Shown: positions 17,322-26,900 of the stretch, in pieces
Layout of the letters: each line of letters begins with the position of its first letter
Position numbering within the stretch: the stretch's first letter is position 1
Assembly: GCF_020075705.1 (NCBI RefSeq)
Contig: NZ_JAIQUM010000048.1
Location: 1-42,482 of the forward strand
Length of the DNA stretch: 42,482 bases
From: Metabacillus rhizolycopersici
GTDB lineage: Bacteria > Bacillota > Bacilli > Bacillales > Bacillaceae
Direction: 5' to 3'
Made by a program: the position numbers and the translations under genes
The notes under the pieces: model-generated
Databases searched by the model: none
Told to the model about the DNA's origin: nothing
What the model saw: the letters and a program-made list of their open reading frames with translations, nothing else

Positions 17322-18560
17322 TTAGTCTTGAATACTTTCAAGTTGTTTCTGTAACTCGTCTAATCCGTCCTTAGCTGATTTTTCACCATTTAAGATTGGA
17401 ATCATTGCCTTAGTAATCATATCGCTAGCCTGATTCCATGTTTCAGTAATGGCATACGGTACAGTATGCTGATCGGCATATTCTAAAACCGGTTTAAAAT
17501 CTTCTGGAACTTGATTAAAATAATCTTCTTGTGCACCTTCAAGTGCAGGATAAGCCCGTCCTGCAGAGGCAAGTTCTTTTTGAGACTCTAAGCTAGTTAA
17601 TGCAGTGATCGCTTTGTACGTCTCTTCTGGATGCTCACTTCCTTTGCTAACAGCAAATCCTGAACCTGCAGAAATACTCACTGAATCTTTTTCCCCAACT
17701 GGAATTGTAGCTACTCCGAATTCAAATGTAGCACTGTCGTTATACCATAAAGTATCCCAAGGCCCGTCCACTACCATTCCGACATTTCCTTTTAGCCATT
17801 GTTCCATCGACCAACTACCATTATTTGTAGCAACCATTTTTGGAGAAACATCTTCTTTAATCATATCTGCTAAATTCTGAACAGTTTCGACGTTTTTTGG
17901 ATCATTAATTTTATATTTTCCATTTTCTAAGTATTTGCCGCCATTTGATAAAATCATCGGGAACCAGAAATCTGGATAACCGTTTGCAATAAATCCATAA
18001 TTTCCATCTTTGCTTAGTGATTTAGCTGCTTCCTGGAAATCTTCCCATGTCCAACCCGGCTTTGGTTCAGGAATGTTATATTTTTCAAATAAGTCTTTAT
18101 TGTAATATATAATCATAGCCCCGAAGTCATAAGGCACCACAGCTTGTTTACCTTCATACTTCGTATTTTCAATAATTGTACTATTAAATTCTTCTAGTTT
18201 AAAAGAGTCATCCTTTTTAATAAACTCATCTAACGGAGCAAGGGCAGAACCGTAACCTGGAAGACGCATGCTTTGCATTGATATGATATCAGGAGCAGAA
18301 CCACCGGCAATCTGTGTTTGGAGTTTACTCCAATACTCTGTCCATGGAGCAGTTTTCAGATTAACTTGTATATCTGGATACTTTTCATTCACCCTGTCAG
18401 CCATTGCTTGCCAGGATTTTACCTCTGCATCGTTGCTTGCCCACATAAACCATTCTAATGTCACTTTATCTGATTTCTCTTCCGAACTTGACTCAGCACC
18501 GCTACAGCCAGCCAATAAGAGACAGCCTATCAGTAATACAATAAATACCTTCATCTTCAT
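17322..18560 (-). CDS. Carbohydrate ABC transporter substrate-binding lipoprotein
   Basis: Starting at ATG 18560 (GGGGGAGG upstream) the protein has 412 aa: MKMKVFIVLLIGCLLLAGC, with the lipobox LLAGC and a serine/glutamate linker. The body has family-1 binding-protein features: WQAMADRVNEKYPDIQV, APDIISMQS, VVPYDFGAMIIYYNKDLFEKYNI, WTWEDFQEAAKSL, GMVVDGPWDT and SAGSGFAVSKGSEHPEETYKAI. First gene of the operon with the permeases and the fucosidase. The likely ligand is a fucosylated oligosaccharide, inferred from the neighbours. A cre site lies upstream. Confidence 0.9.
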   Translation of the reverse strand: MKMKVFIVLLIGCLLLAGCSGAESSSEEKSDKVTLEWFMWASNDAEVKSWQAMADRVNEKYPDIQVNLKTAPWTEYWSKLQTQIAGGSAPDIISMQSMRLPGYGSALAPLDEFIKKDDSFKLEEFNSTIIENTKYEGKQAVVPYDFGAMIIYYNKDLFEKYNIPEPKPGWTWEDFQEAAKSLSKDGNYGFIANGYPDFWFPMILSNGGKYLENGKYKINDPKNVETVQNLADMIKEDVSPKMVATNNGSWSMEQWLKGNVGMVVDGPWDTLWYNDSATFEFGVATIPVGEKDSVSISAGSGFAVSKGSEHPEETYKAITALTSLESQKELASAGRAYPALEGAQEDYFNQVPEDFKPVLEYADQHTVPYAITETWNQASDMITKAMIPILNGEKSAKDGLDELQKQLESIQD

Positions 18561-18898
18561 AAAATTTTCCTCCCCCTTTATTAAAGCTTGCAATTAAAAA
18601 ACAACTATAAAATGATTTAACCCCCCTTTGATAACGCTTTCATTCTTGTTGTAAAAAGAAAGCCCTTTCATATTAAATCTTATTTATAAACTTTCTCCTC
18701 TTATTTAAAATAATAAATAATTTTGAATTTTCTATCAATGAGACAAATCTAACCTAAAATGTTGAATATTTTCATATTTCTACTTGTAAAATTATTTATT
18801 ACTTTATAATTAGAATGTATACACCGTCTCTTAAATTGATAGAAGACTAGGACTAGATCCTTTTGATTTGTAATGTATAGGAAAAGAGGAATGTAAAG
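18561..18898. promoter_or_regulatory. Divergent intergenic control region
   Basis: This 338-base AT-rich stretch lies between the binding-protein gene (leftward) and the response-regulator gene (rightward). It contains the cre site at 18629-18642. The AraC-type response regulator probably also binds here to activate the transporter operon, but I could not point to its site. No coding potential was seen. Confidence 0.5.
18629..18642 (-). promoter_or_regulatory. cre site (CcpA operator)
   Basis: On the minus strand TGAAAGCGTTATCA fits the catabolite-responsive consensus TGWNANCGNTNWCA at every fixed position. It lies about 70 bases upstream of the binding-protein start, so transporter and fucosidase expression are probably subject to glucose repression through CcpA. 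Confidence 0.75.
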
Positions 18899-20356
18899 AT
18901 GATTAGGATTGCAATTTTAGATGATGAGGAATTAATTCGTGAAGGTATCAAATTTAAATTTCCCTTTTTAAATCACGATTTTGAAATCGCTTACGAAGGA
19001 GACGATGGGCATGATTTGCTTGAAAAATTGAAGTCTTCAGATGTAAGTATAGATTTATTTTTAGTTGATATGATGATGCCAAAACTAAAAGGAATAGACT
19101 TCATTAGAGAAGTATCAGAGTTTTATAAACCAGCCAATTTTATAGTCATCAGTGGTTACGATGATTTTTCTTATGTAAAAGAAGCCTTAAAGCTGGGAGT
19201 GTCAGATTATTTATTAAAACCCATCGACCCTAATGAGCTTACAAGTGTATTGCTGAAAGAACAGGATAAAATTCACACTTTAAGGAAATCAAAATTCGAA
19301 CATCTTCGCGATGAAATATCCCATCATCTATCCAAAAAGGAGGAGATAGCAAAATTAAGTGAAAATGCGAGGAGTTATTTACAAGAATTTATTAATAACG
19401 ATTCAACCATCCATATCGTTTTATTAGGAAATCTGTACAGTCCTAAATCATTTACAGATATTCGGACAAGCCTTGAAGAATTATTATCAGATAATCAGGT
19501 ATTAATCTGGATATATGGTATTCCTCAATTTTTCATTTGTATCACAGAAAAAGGTTTTACCCAAAAGCTAATGGATTTAATTAACTATCAAACCGTAACT
19601 ACTATCTCTTTTGAAAATATGAAAGATTTAAAGCATTTATCTTCCTATTTTACGAAGGCGATACCATTAATGTCTTCTTTATTGACCTTAGGTGAAAAAA
19701 AGGTATTCACTATTAACATAGAAAAAGACTGCGTTGATGTGAATCTTTTAAATAAAGAGGAGATAGAACATACTCAAATCTCAAATCTTAAATATCTAAT
19801 AGATTGTGAGGATGTAAAAACTTCTTTAAATGCCCTAATTATAATCTTGAACCAAAAAATTCCTCAAAATATAAAGGAGCATGCTTTCCAGCTATTCATG
19901 TGGAAACATTACCATTCGGAAGTATTACTAGAATGGCTTCAAAGTTTTGATTCACCACAGTTGTTCCAAGAGCAATGTTTAAACTTTATTAACGCTTTAA
20001 ACGAGGACAAGTACCAGCTTACTGGAAAAGGTATCCTAGATAGAGTAATAAAAGATTTAAGTCAAGAATACGCAACTAAGAAAACGTTAAAAGATTATGC
20101 AGATAGTTATTATATTCATCCGAATTATTTAGCACGTTTATTCAAACAAGAGCTAGGCGTAACCTTTATTGAAACAATTACAACAATCAGAATGAAGAAG
20201 GCTAGAGAGCTTCTTAAAAACGAGTCTTTAAAAGTAAGTGAGGTAGCACAGCTTGTAGGATATGATGACGTCAGGTACTTTGGGCAGGTATTTAGAAGGG
20301 AGAATAATTTAACACCTTCTAAATATAAAAATAAAATAATGACCGCTAAAGAATGA
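18899..20356 (+). CDS. YesN-type response regulator with AraC DNA-binding domain
   Basis: A 485-aa protein. The N-terminal receiver domain has the acidic pair D8-D9, phospho-acceptor D57 (LVDMMMPKLKG), S85 and K107 (YLLKPID). A poorly conserved middle region of about 240 residues follows. The C-terminal 100 residues are an AraC-type double helix-turn-helix (DYADSYYIHPNYLARLFKQELG, VAQLVGYDDVRYFGQVFRRENNLTPSKYK). Divergent from the ABC transporter operon and paired with the downstream kinase, as is usual for Firmicute sugar uptake systems. It should activate the transporter operon in response to an extracellular sugar. ATG 18899 follows AGAGGAATG. Confidence 0.9.
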   Translation: MIRIAILDDEELIREGIKFKFPFLNHDFEIAYEGDDGHDLLEKLKSSDVSIDLFLVDMMMPKLKGIDFIREVSEFYKPANFIVISGYDDFSYVKEALKLGVSDYLLKPIDPNELTSVLLKEQDKIHTLRKSKFEHLRDEISHHLSKKEEIAKLSENARSYLQEFINNDSTIHIVLLGNLYSPKSFTDIRTSLEELLSDNQVLIWIYGIPQFFICITEKGFTQKLMDLINYQTVTTISFENMKDLKHLSSYFTKAIPLMSSLLTLGEKKVFTINIEKDCVDVNLLNKEEIEHTQISNLKYLIDCEDVKTSLNALIIILNQKIPQNIKEHAFQLFMWKHYHSEVLLEWLQSFDSPQLFQEQCLNFINALNEDKYQLTGKGILDRVIKDLSQEYATKKTLKDYADSYYIHPNYLARLFKQELGVTFIETITTIRMKKARELLKNESLKVSEVAQLVGYDDVRYFGQVFRRENNLTPSKYKNKIMTAKE

Positions 20357-20444
20357 TAAAGTTAATAATTTCTACATTTAACCTTTTATTTCTCCCCTTC
20401 AAATTAGTAACTATTTGGTATACCATGTTACTAAAAAGGCGGCG

Positions 20445-22184
20445 GTGGAAACTTTGAGATTTAAGATTTTTAATTCATTACAAAAAAAAATTGCAATTGT
20501 TTTCACAAGTTTAATTGTCGTTTTATTGATTATCTATTCGACAATCACATATTGGTTTGATTCAAAGGCGATTTTTGATGAAGTTTCACAGGCTAACCTA
20601 CTGACAATTGAACAAATGAGCAACAGCTTTGATGTCCAGCTTAATCTAATGGAAAAAGCTAGTCTACAACTAGCTTCAGAAGATATATTAATTAATATGT
20701 TAAAAAATCATAGTTTCAGAGATGAAGTCTTGTCCGAAGAATTGCAGAAAGATATTTTCCATCTTTTTTCTTATGCCAGAATTTCCTGGACAGAAATTGA
20801 TAATCTATTTATTTACGATTTGACCGGGAATAAAATTGGTCATAAAATTTCAGACGTCTCCATCCCAAACCCAAAGTTAAAAAACTTTCAAAACTCGGAT
20901 ACCAGTATTGAATATGGTATTCTTCTTGATAGTGATTTAGAAGATGCTGTTGTTTCTTTTTTAAGACTTGTTAAAGAACCAGAGACAGCTCAACCTCTTG
21001 GTTGGATTAGACTTGACTTAAATATTTATAATATGGGTTCCATTAAAAATATCAATAAGGATCCCCGCATGTTTATGGTCTTAAGACCAAATGGAAGAGT
21101 CATTTATACAAATAAACCAGATGAAGTAACTATTATTATCATTTCTAAATTATTAAAAACAATCGACAATAAAGGATCTTTTATTCAAATTGGCAAAAAT
21201 GGGAAAGAGTTAGTTAATTATTATAAATCTAAAAAAAGCGGTTGGATTATGCTGTCAATTGTTCCTGAAAGGAATTTAAACCAGGGACTTAGGGATGTTC
21301 GTACTTTTTCAATTACACTTGTTAGTATCAGCATCTTTATTTCAATACTCGCTGCTATTCTTATCTCTAAGAGAATCACTTCTCCTCTTAAAATGTTGCA
21401 TTCTACCATGAAAAATGTAGAAAAAGGAGATTTGAAAAATCGTGTATCTATTAATTCAAATGACGAAATCGGAGAACTTGCCGAGCAAATGAACACGATG
21501 ATTGAAAGTATTGATAGTTTAATTAATCAAGTCTATCAAGTGGAAATTAAAAACCGTGAGGCTCAGATTAAAGCATTATCTGCACAAATTAATCCTCATT
21601 TTTTATACAATACTTTAGAGGCAGTAGACATATTATCCTTACAGGGTAAAAAGAAAGAAGTTCAAATGATCGTGTTATCTTTATCTAGAATGATGAGATA
21701 TGCTTTTAAAAGCGAAACAATCGTAACTTTAAAAGAAGAACTGCAGCATTTAGATGCTTTCTTACAGATTCAGAAAGCAAAATACTCCGAAAAAATAAAC
21801 ATATATATTAATATACCAGAAGATTTACTATCTGCAAAAATACCAAAATTAACACTTCAGCCTATTGTAGAGAACGTTTTCAAACACGGCTTCTTTCATA
21901 AATCGGGACAAAATAATTTGTTTATTTCCACAGAGCAAAATAATAAGAGAATACAAATCCATATTACCGATAATGGAATCGGTGTAAATCAGGAAAGGTT
22001 AGCTGAGTTAAATTTCTGGTTAAATAGCGAATCTCAACAAGAACATCAAGTAGGACATATTGGATTAATTAACGTCAATGAAAGAATAAAATTAAATTTC
22101 GGTCAAGAATATACCATTCAAGCTTCTAGCGAAGAAGGAGAGTGGTTTAATATAATTATTACTCTCCCTTTTCATGAAGTCTAA
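20445..22184 (+). CDS. YesM-type sensor histidine kinase
   Basis: A membrane kinase of about 580 aa. One transmembrane helix near the start (IVFTSLIVVLLIIYSTITYWF) and a second near residue 300 (ITLVSISIFISILAAILI) flank an extracellular sensor domain. A HAMP linker follows (ITSPLKMLHSTMKNVEKGDLKNRV), then the phospho-acceptor region INPHFLYNTLE and an ATPase domain with PIVENVFKHGF, DNGIGVN and GHIGLINVNERI. The frame is open from a TTG at 20415; GTG 20445 (AAAAAGGCGGC upstream) or TTG 20454 are the better starts. Partner of the YesN-type regulator. Confidence 0.88.
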   Translation: METLRFKIFNSLQKKIAIVFTSLIVVLLIIYSTITYWFDSKAIFDEVSQANLLTIEQMSNSFDVQLNLMEKASLQLASEDILINMLKNHSFRDEVLSEELQKDIFHLFSYARISWTEIDNLFIYDLTGNKIGHKISDVSIPNPKLKNFQNSDTSIEYGILLDSDLEDAVVSFLRLVKEPETAQPLGWIRLDLNIYNMGSIKNINKDPRMFMVLRPNGRVIYTNKPDEVTIIIISKLLKTIDNKGSFIQIGKNGKELVNYYKSKKSGWIMLSIVPERNLNQGLRDVRTFSITLVSISIFISILAAILISKRITSPLKMLHSTMKNVEKGDLKNRVSINSNDEIGELAEQMNTMIESIDSLINQVYQVEIKNREAQIKALSAQINPHFLYNTLEAVDILSLQGKKKEVQMIVLSLSRMMRYAFKSETIVTLKEELQHLDAFLQIQKAKYSEKINIYINIPEDLLSAKIPKLTLQPIVENVFKHGFFHKSGQNNLFISTEQNNKRIQIHITDNGIGVNQERLAELNFWLNSESQQEHQVGHIGLINVNERIKLNFGQEYTIQASSEEGEWFNIIITLPFHEV

Positions 22185-22206
22185 CATGATAAAATACAGA
22201 AAAAGG

Positions 22207-22282
22207 GGTTCTGGTGCAAAAAGATTAAATTGATTGCAAGTAATCTCTAAATCTTGGACATACTGATACTATTACTCTAAAA
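22207..22282 (+). mobile_element. IS6 terminus fragment in opposite orientation
   Basis: Starting with GGTTCTGGTGCAAAA, these 76 bases match the reverse complement of the transposase-start end of the complete IS6 copy (about 23070-23144). It is thus the same end, pointing the other way, and abuts the complete element. The fragment lacks any coding sequence. With 169-289 it forms inverted IS6 ends around the carbohydrate island. Confidence 0.7.
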
Positions 22283-23144
22283 GGTTCTGGTGCAAAGATT
22301 GGATTTGTTTAAAAAAGCATATAGATTTCTTAACTGAATTTCTTTTTAAGCAGCAATTCCAAATAGTTTATGGATGGTTTTTACTTGATTTTGGGCAGAC
22401 TTGTTCTGTAAAACAACTTGCCCCTTTTTAACCATATGCATCGCTTCTATTCCAGAGATCATGGCCTTTGCTGTTCGAAAGGATTTGAACCCTAACATCG
22501 TACGAACTCGCTTCTTGATAAACCGATGATCTTGTTCGACAATGTTATTGAGATATTTAACTTGTCTTATTTGGATGCCTTCAGGAATCTTTTTCTCCTG
22601 TTTCAGTTGTTGAATAGCGACTGGATAGGCTGGGTTCTTATCAACTGTTATGACACGAGGCTTCGAAACATGAAAAGACCGCAAAGCTTTCTTGAAAAAG
22701 CGCTTTGCAGCCTTTTGGTCTCTTGTTTTGCTTAGGTAAAAATCGATTGTGTTTCCTTCGGAATCCACTGCACGATACAGGTACATCCATTGGCCTTTTA
22801 CTTTTATGTACGTTTCATCCACTCTCCACGAGTCATTGGTTTGTTTGAGATGACGACGGATTCGTTTGTCTAATTCAGGACCATACTGATGAACCCAACG
22901 CATGATCGTTGTATGAGCAATGAATAAGCCCCGTTCTTCCATCATTTCCACTAAATCACGAAAACTTAGGTGATACCGTAGGTACCATCTTACCGTTAAC
23001 AAAATAATGTCAAGCTGATAATGCTTCCACTTGAATACATTTTGCTTTTCCATACTGATCACGCACCTTTTTGAGATTAATAATATCAGTATGTCCAAGA
23101 TTTAGAGATTACTTGCGATTGTCTTGAAGTTTTGCACCAGAACC
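22283..23144 (-). mobile_element. Complete IS6-family insertion sequence (862 bp)
   Basis: GGTTCTGGTGCAAA (22283-22296) and TTTGCACCAGAACC (23131-23144) are perfect 14-bp terminal inverted repeats around a single transposase gene. The flanking eight bases (CTCTAAAA and CATTAGAG) are not a direct duplication, so the element probably sits at a rearrangement junction and not at a simple insertion. Confidence 0.88.
22346..23053 (-). CDS. IS6-family (IS240-like) transposase
   Basis: From ATG 23053 (AAAAAGGTGCGTGATC upstream) the protein has 235 aa, the normal length. DDE motifs are complete: WRVDETYIKVKGQWMYLYRAVD, VITVDKNPAYP and NIVEQDHRFIKKR. The N-terminus has the SFRDLVEMMEERGL helix-turn-helix region. 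The frame is open for 15 more codons upstream, but the second copy at the window start shows the same MEKQN start. It appears functional. Confidence 0.93.
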   Translation of the reverse strand: MEKQNVFKWKHYQLDIILLTVRWYLRYHLSFRDLVEMMEERGLFIAHTTIMRWVHQYGPELDKRIRRHLKQTNDSWRVDETYIKVKGQWMYLYRAVDSEGNTIDFYLSKTRDQKAAKRFFKKALRSFHVSKPRVITVDKNPAYPVAIQQLKQEKKIPEGIQIRQVKYLNNIVEQDHRFIKKRVRTMLGFKSFRTAKAMISGIEAMHMVKKGQVVLQNKSAQNQVKTIHKLFGIAA

Positions 23145-23154
23145 CATTAGAGTA

Positions 23155-23400
23155 CTATCTATCAATTTTTCCGAAAGCTTCCGAAAACTCATCCTCTACC
23201 GAATCTTTACCATACTCAATTTTATCTATTAAACTAGCGATCATTCTCTTTAATTGACTTACATTAGTTGAAAGATAACCATCCATTTGTACACGTGTTA
23301 ATTCATAAATCCTTCCATTTTCTAATCGCTGAAGTTTATTTTTTATTTCCTGCAGTTCATGGCTGTATTTATCCGTCACATCCACAATTTTTTTAGTCAT
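23155..23400 (-). CDS. Small coiled-coil protein at the end of the restriction operon (unknown)
   Basis: An 81-aa protein, highly charged and predicted helical throughout (TDKYSHELQEIKNKLQRLENGRIYEL, LKRMIASLIDKIEYG). AATAGGGGGATTATAA gives a good ribosome site. I do not recognise a family. It is the last of three small genes after hsdR, and the IS6 element ends 11 bases beyond its stop, so anything further downstream has been replaced. It could be a structural partner of the neighbouring small proteins, but this is a guess from position. Confidence 0.6.
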   Translation of the reverse strand: MTKKIVDVTDKYSHELQEIKNKLQRLENGRIYELTRVQMDGYLSTNVSQLKRMIASLIDKIEYGKDSVEDEFSEAFGKIDR

Positions 23401-23430
23401 TTATAATCCCCCTATTTTACGATCAAATAG

Positions 23431-23649
23431 TTACTTCAAATTACTCAATACATCCTTCAGCTTGTCCAAGTCTTCTTTGCTCAATGTAACACCCTTGCCC
23501 ATCTTCTCATGATTTGGAGCCCAATCACGGATGTCATACTTCGATTCACGACCATTCCAGCTAATTAAATTTAGTTCTTTTTTCCATCCTTTTGGTGACT
23601 CTGAAAGTACAGCAATATGTTCTGTGATTTCATATTTTAGATCTGCCAT
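23431..23649 (-). CDS. PC4/YdbC-like nucleic-acid-binding protein
   Basis: A 72-aa protein starting MADLKYEITEHIAVLSE, with WKKELNLISWNGRESKYDIRDWAPNHEKMGKGVTLSKED. This closely resembles Lactococcus YdbC, a bacterial relative of the transcription cofactor PC4 that binds single-stranded nucleic acid as a dimer. ATG 23649 follows GGGAGGTGTCTGC; an upstream ATG at 23664 is less likely. It lies after hsdR, where a single-strand binder could act on DNA displaced by the translocase or in control of the operon. That role is inference. Confidence 0.82.
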   Translation of the reverse strand: MADLKYEITEHIAVLSESPKGWKKELNLISWNGRESKYDIRDWAPNHEKMGKGVTLSKEDLDKLKDVLSNLK

Positions 23650-23663
23650 GCAGACACCTCCCA

Positions 23664-23921
23664 TTATTTCGTCATGTTTGTATAATCGGCTTTCAAATAA
23701 ATTTTAAATTCACTCTCCAAAAGGATAATTTGATCGATTAGTTGATTAAGCTCATTTCTTTTAGATATATCCCTTTCTTGAAAAGCTTCATTACTTTTTT
23801 GATGGATCTCATTTATCGTATCTGAAACCGTCTCTTTTAATAATTCTAAGCTTTCTGCTAGATCGATTGCTTTTTTAGGTACTTCTTCTTTTATTAAAGA
23901 AATAATATGATTTAAGTCCAT
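23664..23921 (-). CDS. Small helical protein downstream of hsdR (unknown)
   Basis: An 85-aa acidic helical protein (LNHIISLIKEEVPKKAIDLAE, ISKRNELNQLIDQIILLESEFKIYL) with coiled-coil character. GTAGGTGGAAAT precedes ATG 23921. It starts 67 bases after hsdR and runs into the YdbC-like gene with essentially no gap, so it belongs to the same transcription unit. No family recognised. Confidence 0.6.
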   Translation of the reverse strand: MDLNHIISLIKEEVPKKAIDLAESLELLKETVSDTINEIHQKSNEAFQERDISKRNELNQLIDQIILLESEFKIYLKADYTNMTK

Positions 23922-23987
23922 ATTTCCACCTACTTCGCTAATAATTGATGCCGATTCATAGGTGCCAAAGAATAGTTACTCTCATTT

Positions 23988-26900
23988 TCAAACTTGACAA
24001 TCTTCACTGCCTTCTGCTGCTCGATTAGCTTGTATATCTTCGACCTTCACATTCTCACACATTAATTCAGCTTGTCTCATAACAACTTCTAAAGCATTCT
24101 TCACTTGTTTTGGCGGATAGTCATATTTCTTGAGCAGACGTTTAATAATTCGTCTCATACCAGCTTGAGCGCTCGTTCTAACATGCCAGTCAATAGAGAT
24201 GTTTCGTTTGATAGCAGACGTTAATTCATTTGCAATTTTTTTAAGTGTTTCATCATCCATCAACTCTTTTACAATTTCTTCTGAGGTGAGGGCATCGTAA
24301 AAGGCAATTTCATCATCATTTAAGCCGAGATCATCCTCTTCTTCTCTCGTCTTTTTCATTTCTCTTGCCATTCGGAGTAATTCTTCCATTACTTCTACAT
24401 TTGTGATCGCTTGATTTCTATATTTATTAAGTGCCTTTTTAAGTTTATCAGAATATTTTTCAGACTTTACGAGATTTCTCTTTTCCATCGTTTTGATGTT
24501 ACCTTCTAATAACTTCTTCAACATCTCGACTGCTAAGTTTTTATGTTCCATTTCTTTTACTTCTTGTAGAAACTCTTCTGATAAAATCGAGACTTCTGGT
24601 CTCTTCAATCCCGTAACTTCAAACACATCAATTGCTTCTTCGGAAATAATCGAGCGTTCAAGTAATTGATTCACTCTTTCTTCGATTTCTTTCTTCGATT
24701 TCTTTTTCGGTTGTTTGACTTCTAATTTTGCTAAACTTGCTTTTACGGCCTTAAAATAACTCACTTCAAATGCAACATTCTTTCCTTCTTCTGTCGCCGC
24801 ACATAGGGAATGAGCCTTTGCTAGCTCTGTCGCAATTTGTTTGAAGTCTTTCTGTTCTTTTTCTACTTTTCCAAGTATGAAGTTCATACCACCAACAATG
24901 GCTCGCATTCTGCCTGCTTGTGATTTCCCCATGAAGGTCGAGTAATCAAAGCCATGCATCATATCACGAAGAATTTCTAATTTTTCTACCATGACAGCAA
25001 CTGCAGCTGATGTGTCAATTCCTGTACTTTTTTTATCACTGTCCGTATATTGGTTTAATGCTTTTTTCAAACTTTCAAGAATACCTAAATAATCAACGAC
25101 GACACCGCCAGCCTTATCTTTAAAGACACGATTGACCCTTGCAATGGCCTGCATAAGATTATGGCCTTTCATCGCCTTATCAATATACATCGTGTGCATG
25201 GACGGAACATCAAAGCCAGTGAGCCACATATCACGTACGATAACAATCTTTAATTCATCGCTTGTATCTTTCATTCTTTTAGCTAACGTATCTCTTCGTT
25301 GTTTCCCACCAATGTGAGGTTGTAGTTTCTCTGCCTCTCCTGCACTTCCTGTCATGACAACCTTAATCTTTCCTTTATCGACATCATCACTATGCCAATC
25401 GGGTCTTAATGCTACAATAGCATCATAAAGGTCTACACAAATACGGCGACTCATACAAACGACCATTGCTTTTCCATCGATTGTTTTCGATTTCTCTTCA
25501 TAGTGATCAACTATATCTTTGGCTAGCTCTTTAATACGGTTTGGCGACCCCACAATGGCTTCTAGCCTAGACCACTTCGATTTATATTTCTCTCGATCAT
25601 TATCTTCATGACCTTCAGTAATTTCTTCAAATTCCTCATCAATTTTCTTTAATTCTTCATCATCGGTCTCAAGTTTAATAATTCGATTTTCATAATAAAT
25701 TTTAACCGTTGCTTCATCTTCGACAGCTCTTGTCATATCATAAATATCTATATAATTCCCAAAAACGGCAGGCGTTGATTTATCCTCTAATTCAATTGGT
25801 GTACCCGTAAACCCTATGAAGGAAGCATTAGGTAGCGCATCCCTTAAATACTTTGCATACCCAAACTTCACTTCACCTGTCTTGCTATTTGTTTTCGCTT
25901 CTAATCCATACTGGCTTCTGTGAGCCTCATCAGCCATGATAATCACATTTCTACGATCTGTTAAAACGGGCATATCCCCATCTTCTGGTTTAAACTTTTG
26001 AATGGTTGTAAAAATAATACCGCCAGACTCCCGTTCATTTAATAAATCATAAAGTCCATTGAGTTCTTTAGAATTTTCTTTTGCTTGTTGTTTCTTTTGT
26101 TCGTCCGTTAATTTTCGAACATGAGCTTGTTTTGGTGTTTGCCTTAATACATCTCGCGATTTCCAAAACGTTTGAAAAAGCTGATCATCTAAATCATTGC
26201 GGTCTGTAATCACAACAATTGTTGGATTATTTAGTTGTTGAACAAGCTGTGCCGTATAAAATACCATTGAAAAGCTTTTACCTGAACCTTGCGTATGCCA
26301 TATGACACCAATCTTTCTGTCACCAGATTCACTGGTAGCTTCTTCTGTCTTTCCAACTGCTTTTTTTACTGCAAAATATTGATGATAAGCAGCTAAAACT
26401 TTTGCAATTGTTTTCTTATCGCCAATTTTATTACCATCTTCATCTTTTTCTTCTTCTTTCGTTTCTTGAAAAAGAATGAAGTTTTGAATAATATCTAGGA
26501 TTCTCTCTTTACCAAGCATCCCTCGAAGCATCACTTCATATTGAGGAACTTCAAGAGGTTCAATATTCACCCCATCAATCGTTCGCCAATTCATAAAACG
26601 TTCTTGATTAGCAGTAATTGTACCAGCTTTGGCATTAATACCATCTGATAGTATACAAAACGCATTGTAGTTAAATAATGAAGGAATGTCTCTTTTGTAC
26701 GTTTGAATTTGTTCATAAGCATTATCAATACCGACATTCTCATCAGTAGCTGACTTTAATTCAATCACAACTAAAGGAATACCGTTAATAAAAAGGATTA
26801 AGTCAGGTCGTCGTTCTTCGTGTTCCACTAAGGTAAATTGATTAACAACTAAGAAATCATTTTTTTCTGGGCGTTCAAAATCAAAAATAAATGCTTTTTT

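Noticed and set aside
21221..21496. A 91-aa minus-strand frame within the histidine kinase gene
   Set aside because: The plus-strand kinase is complete with all its motifs; the antisense frame has no start signals.
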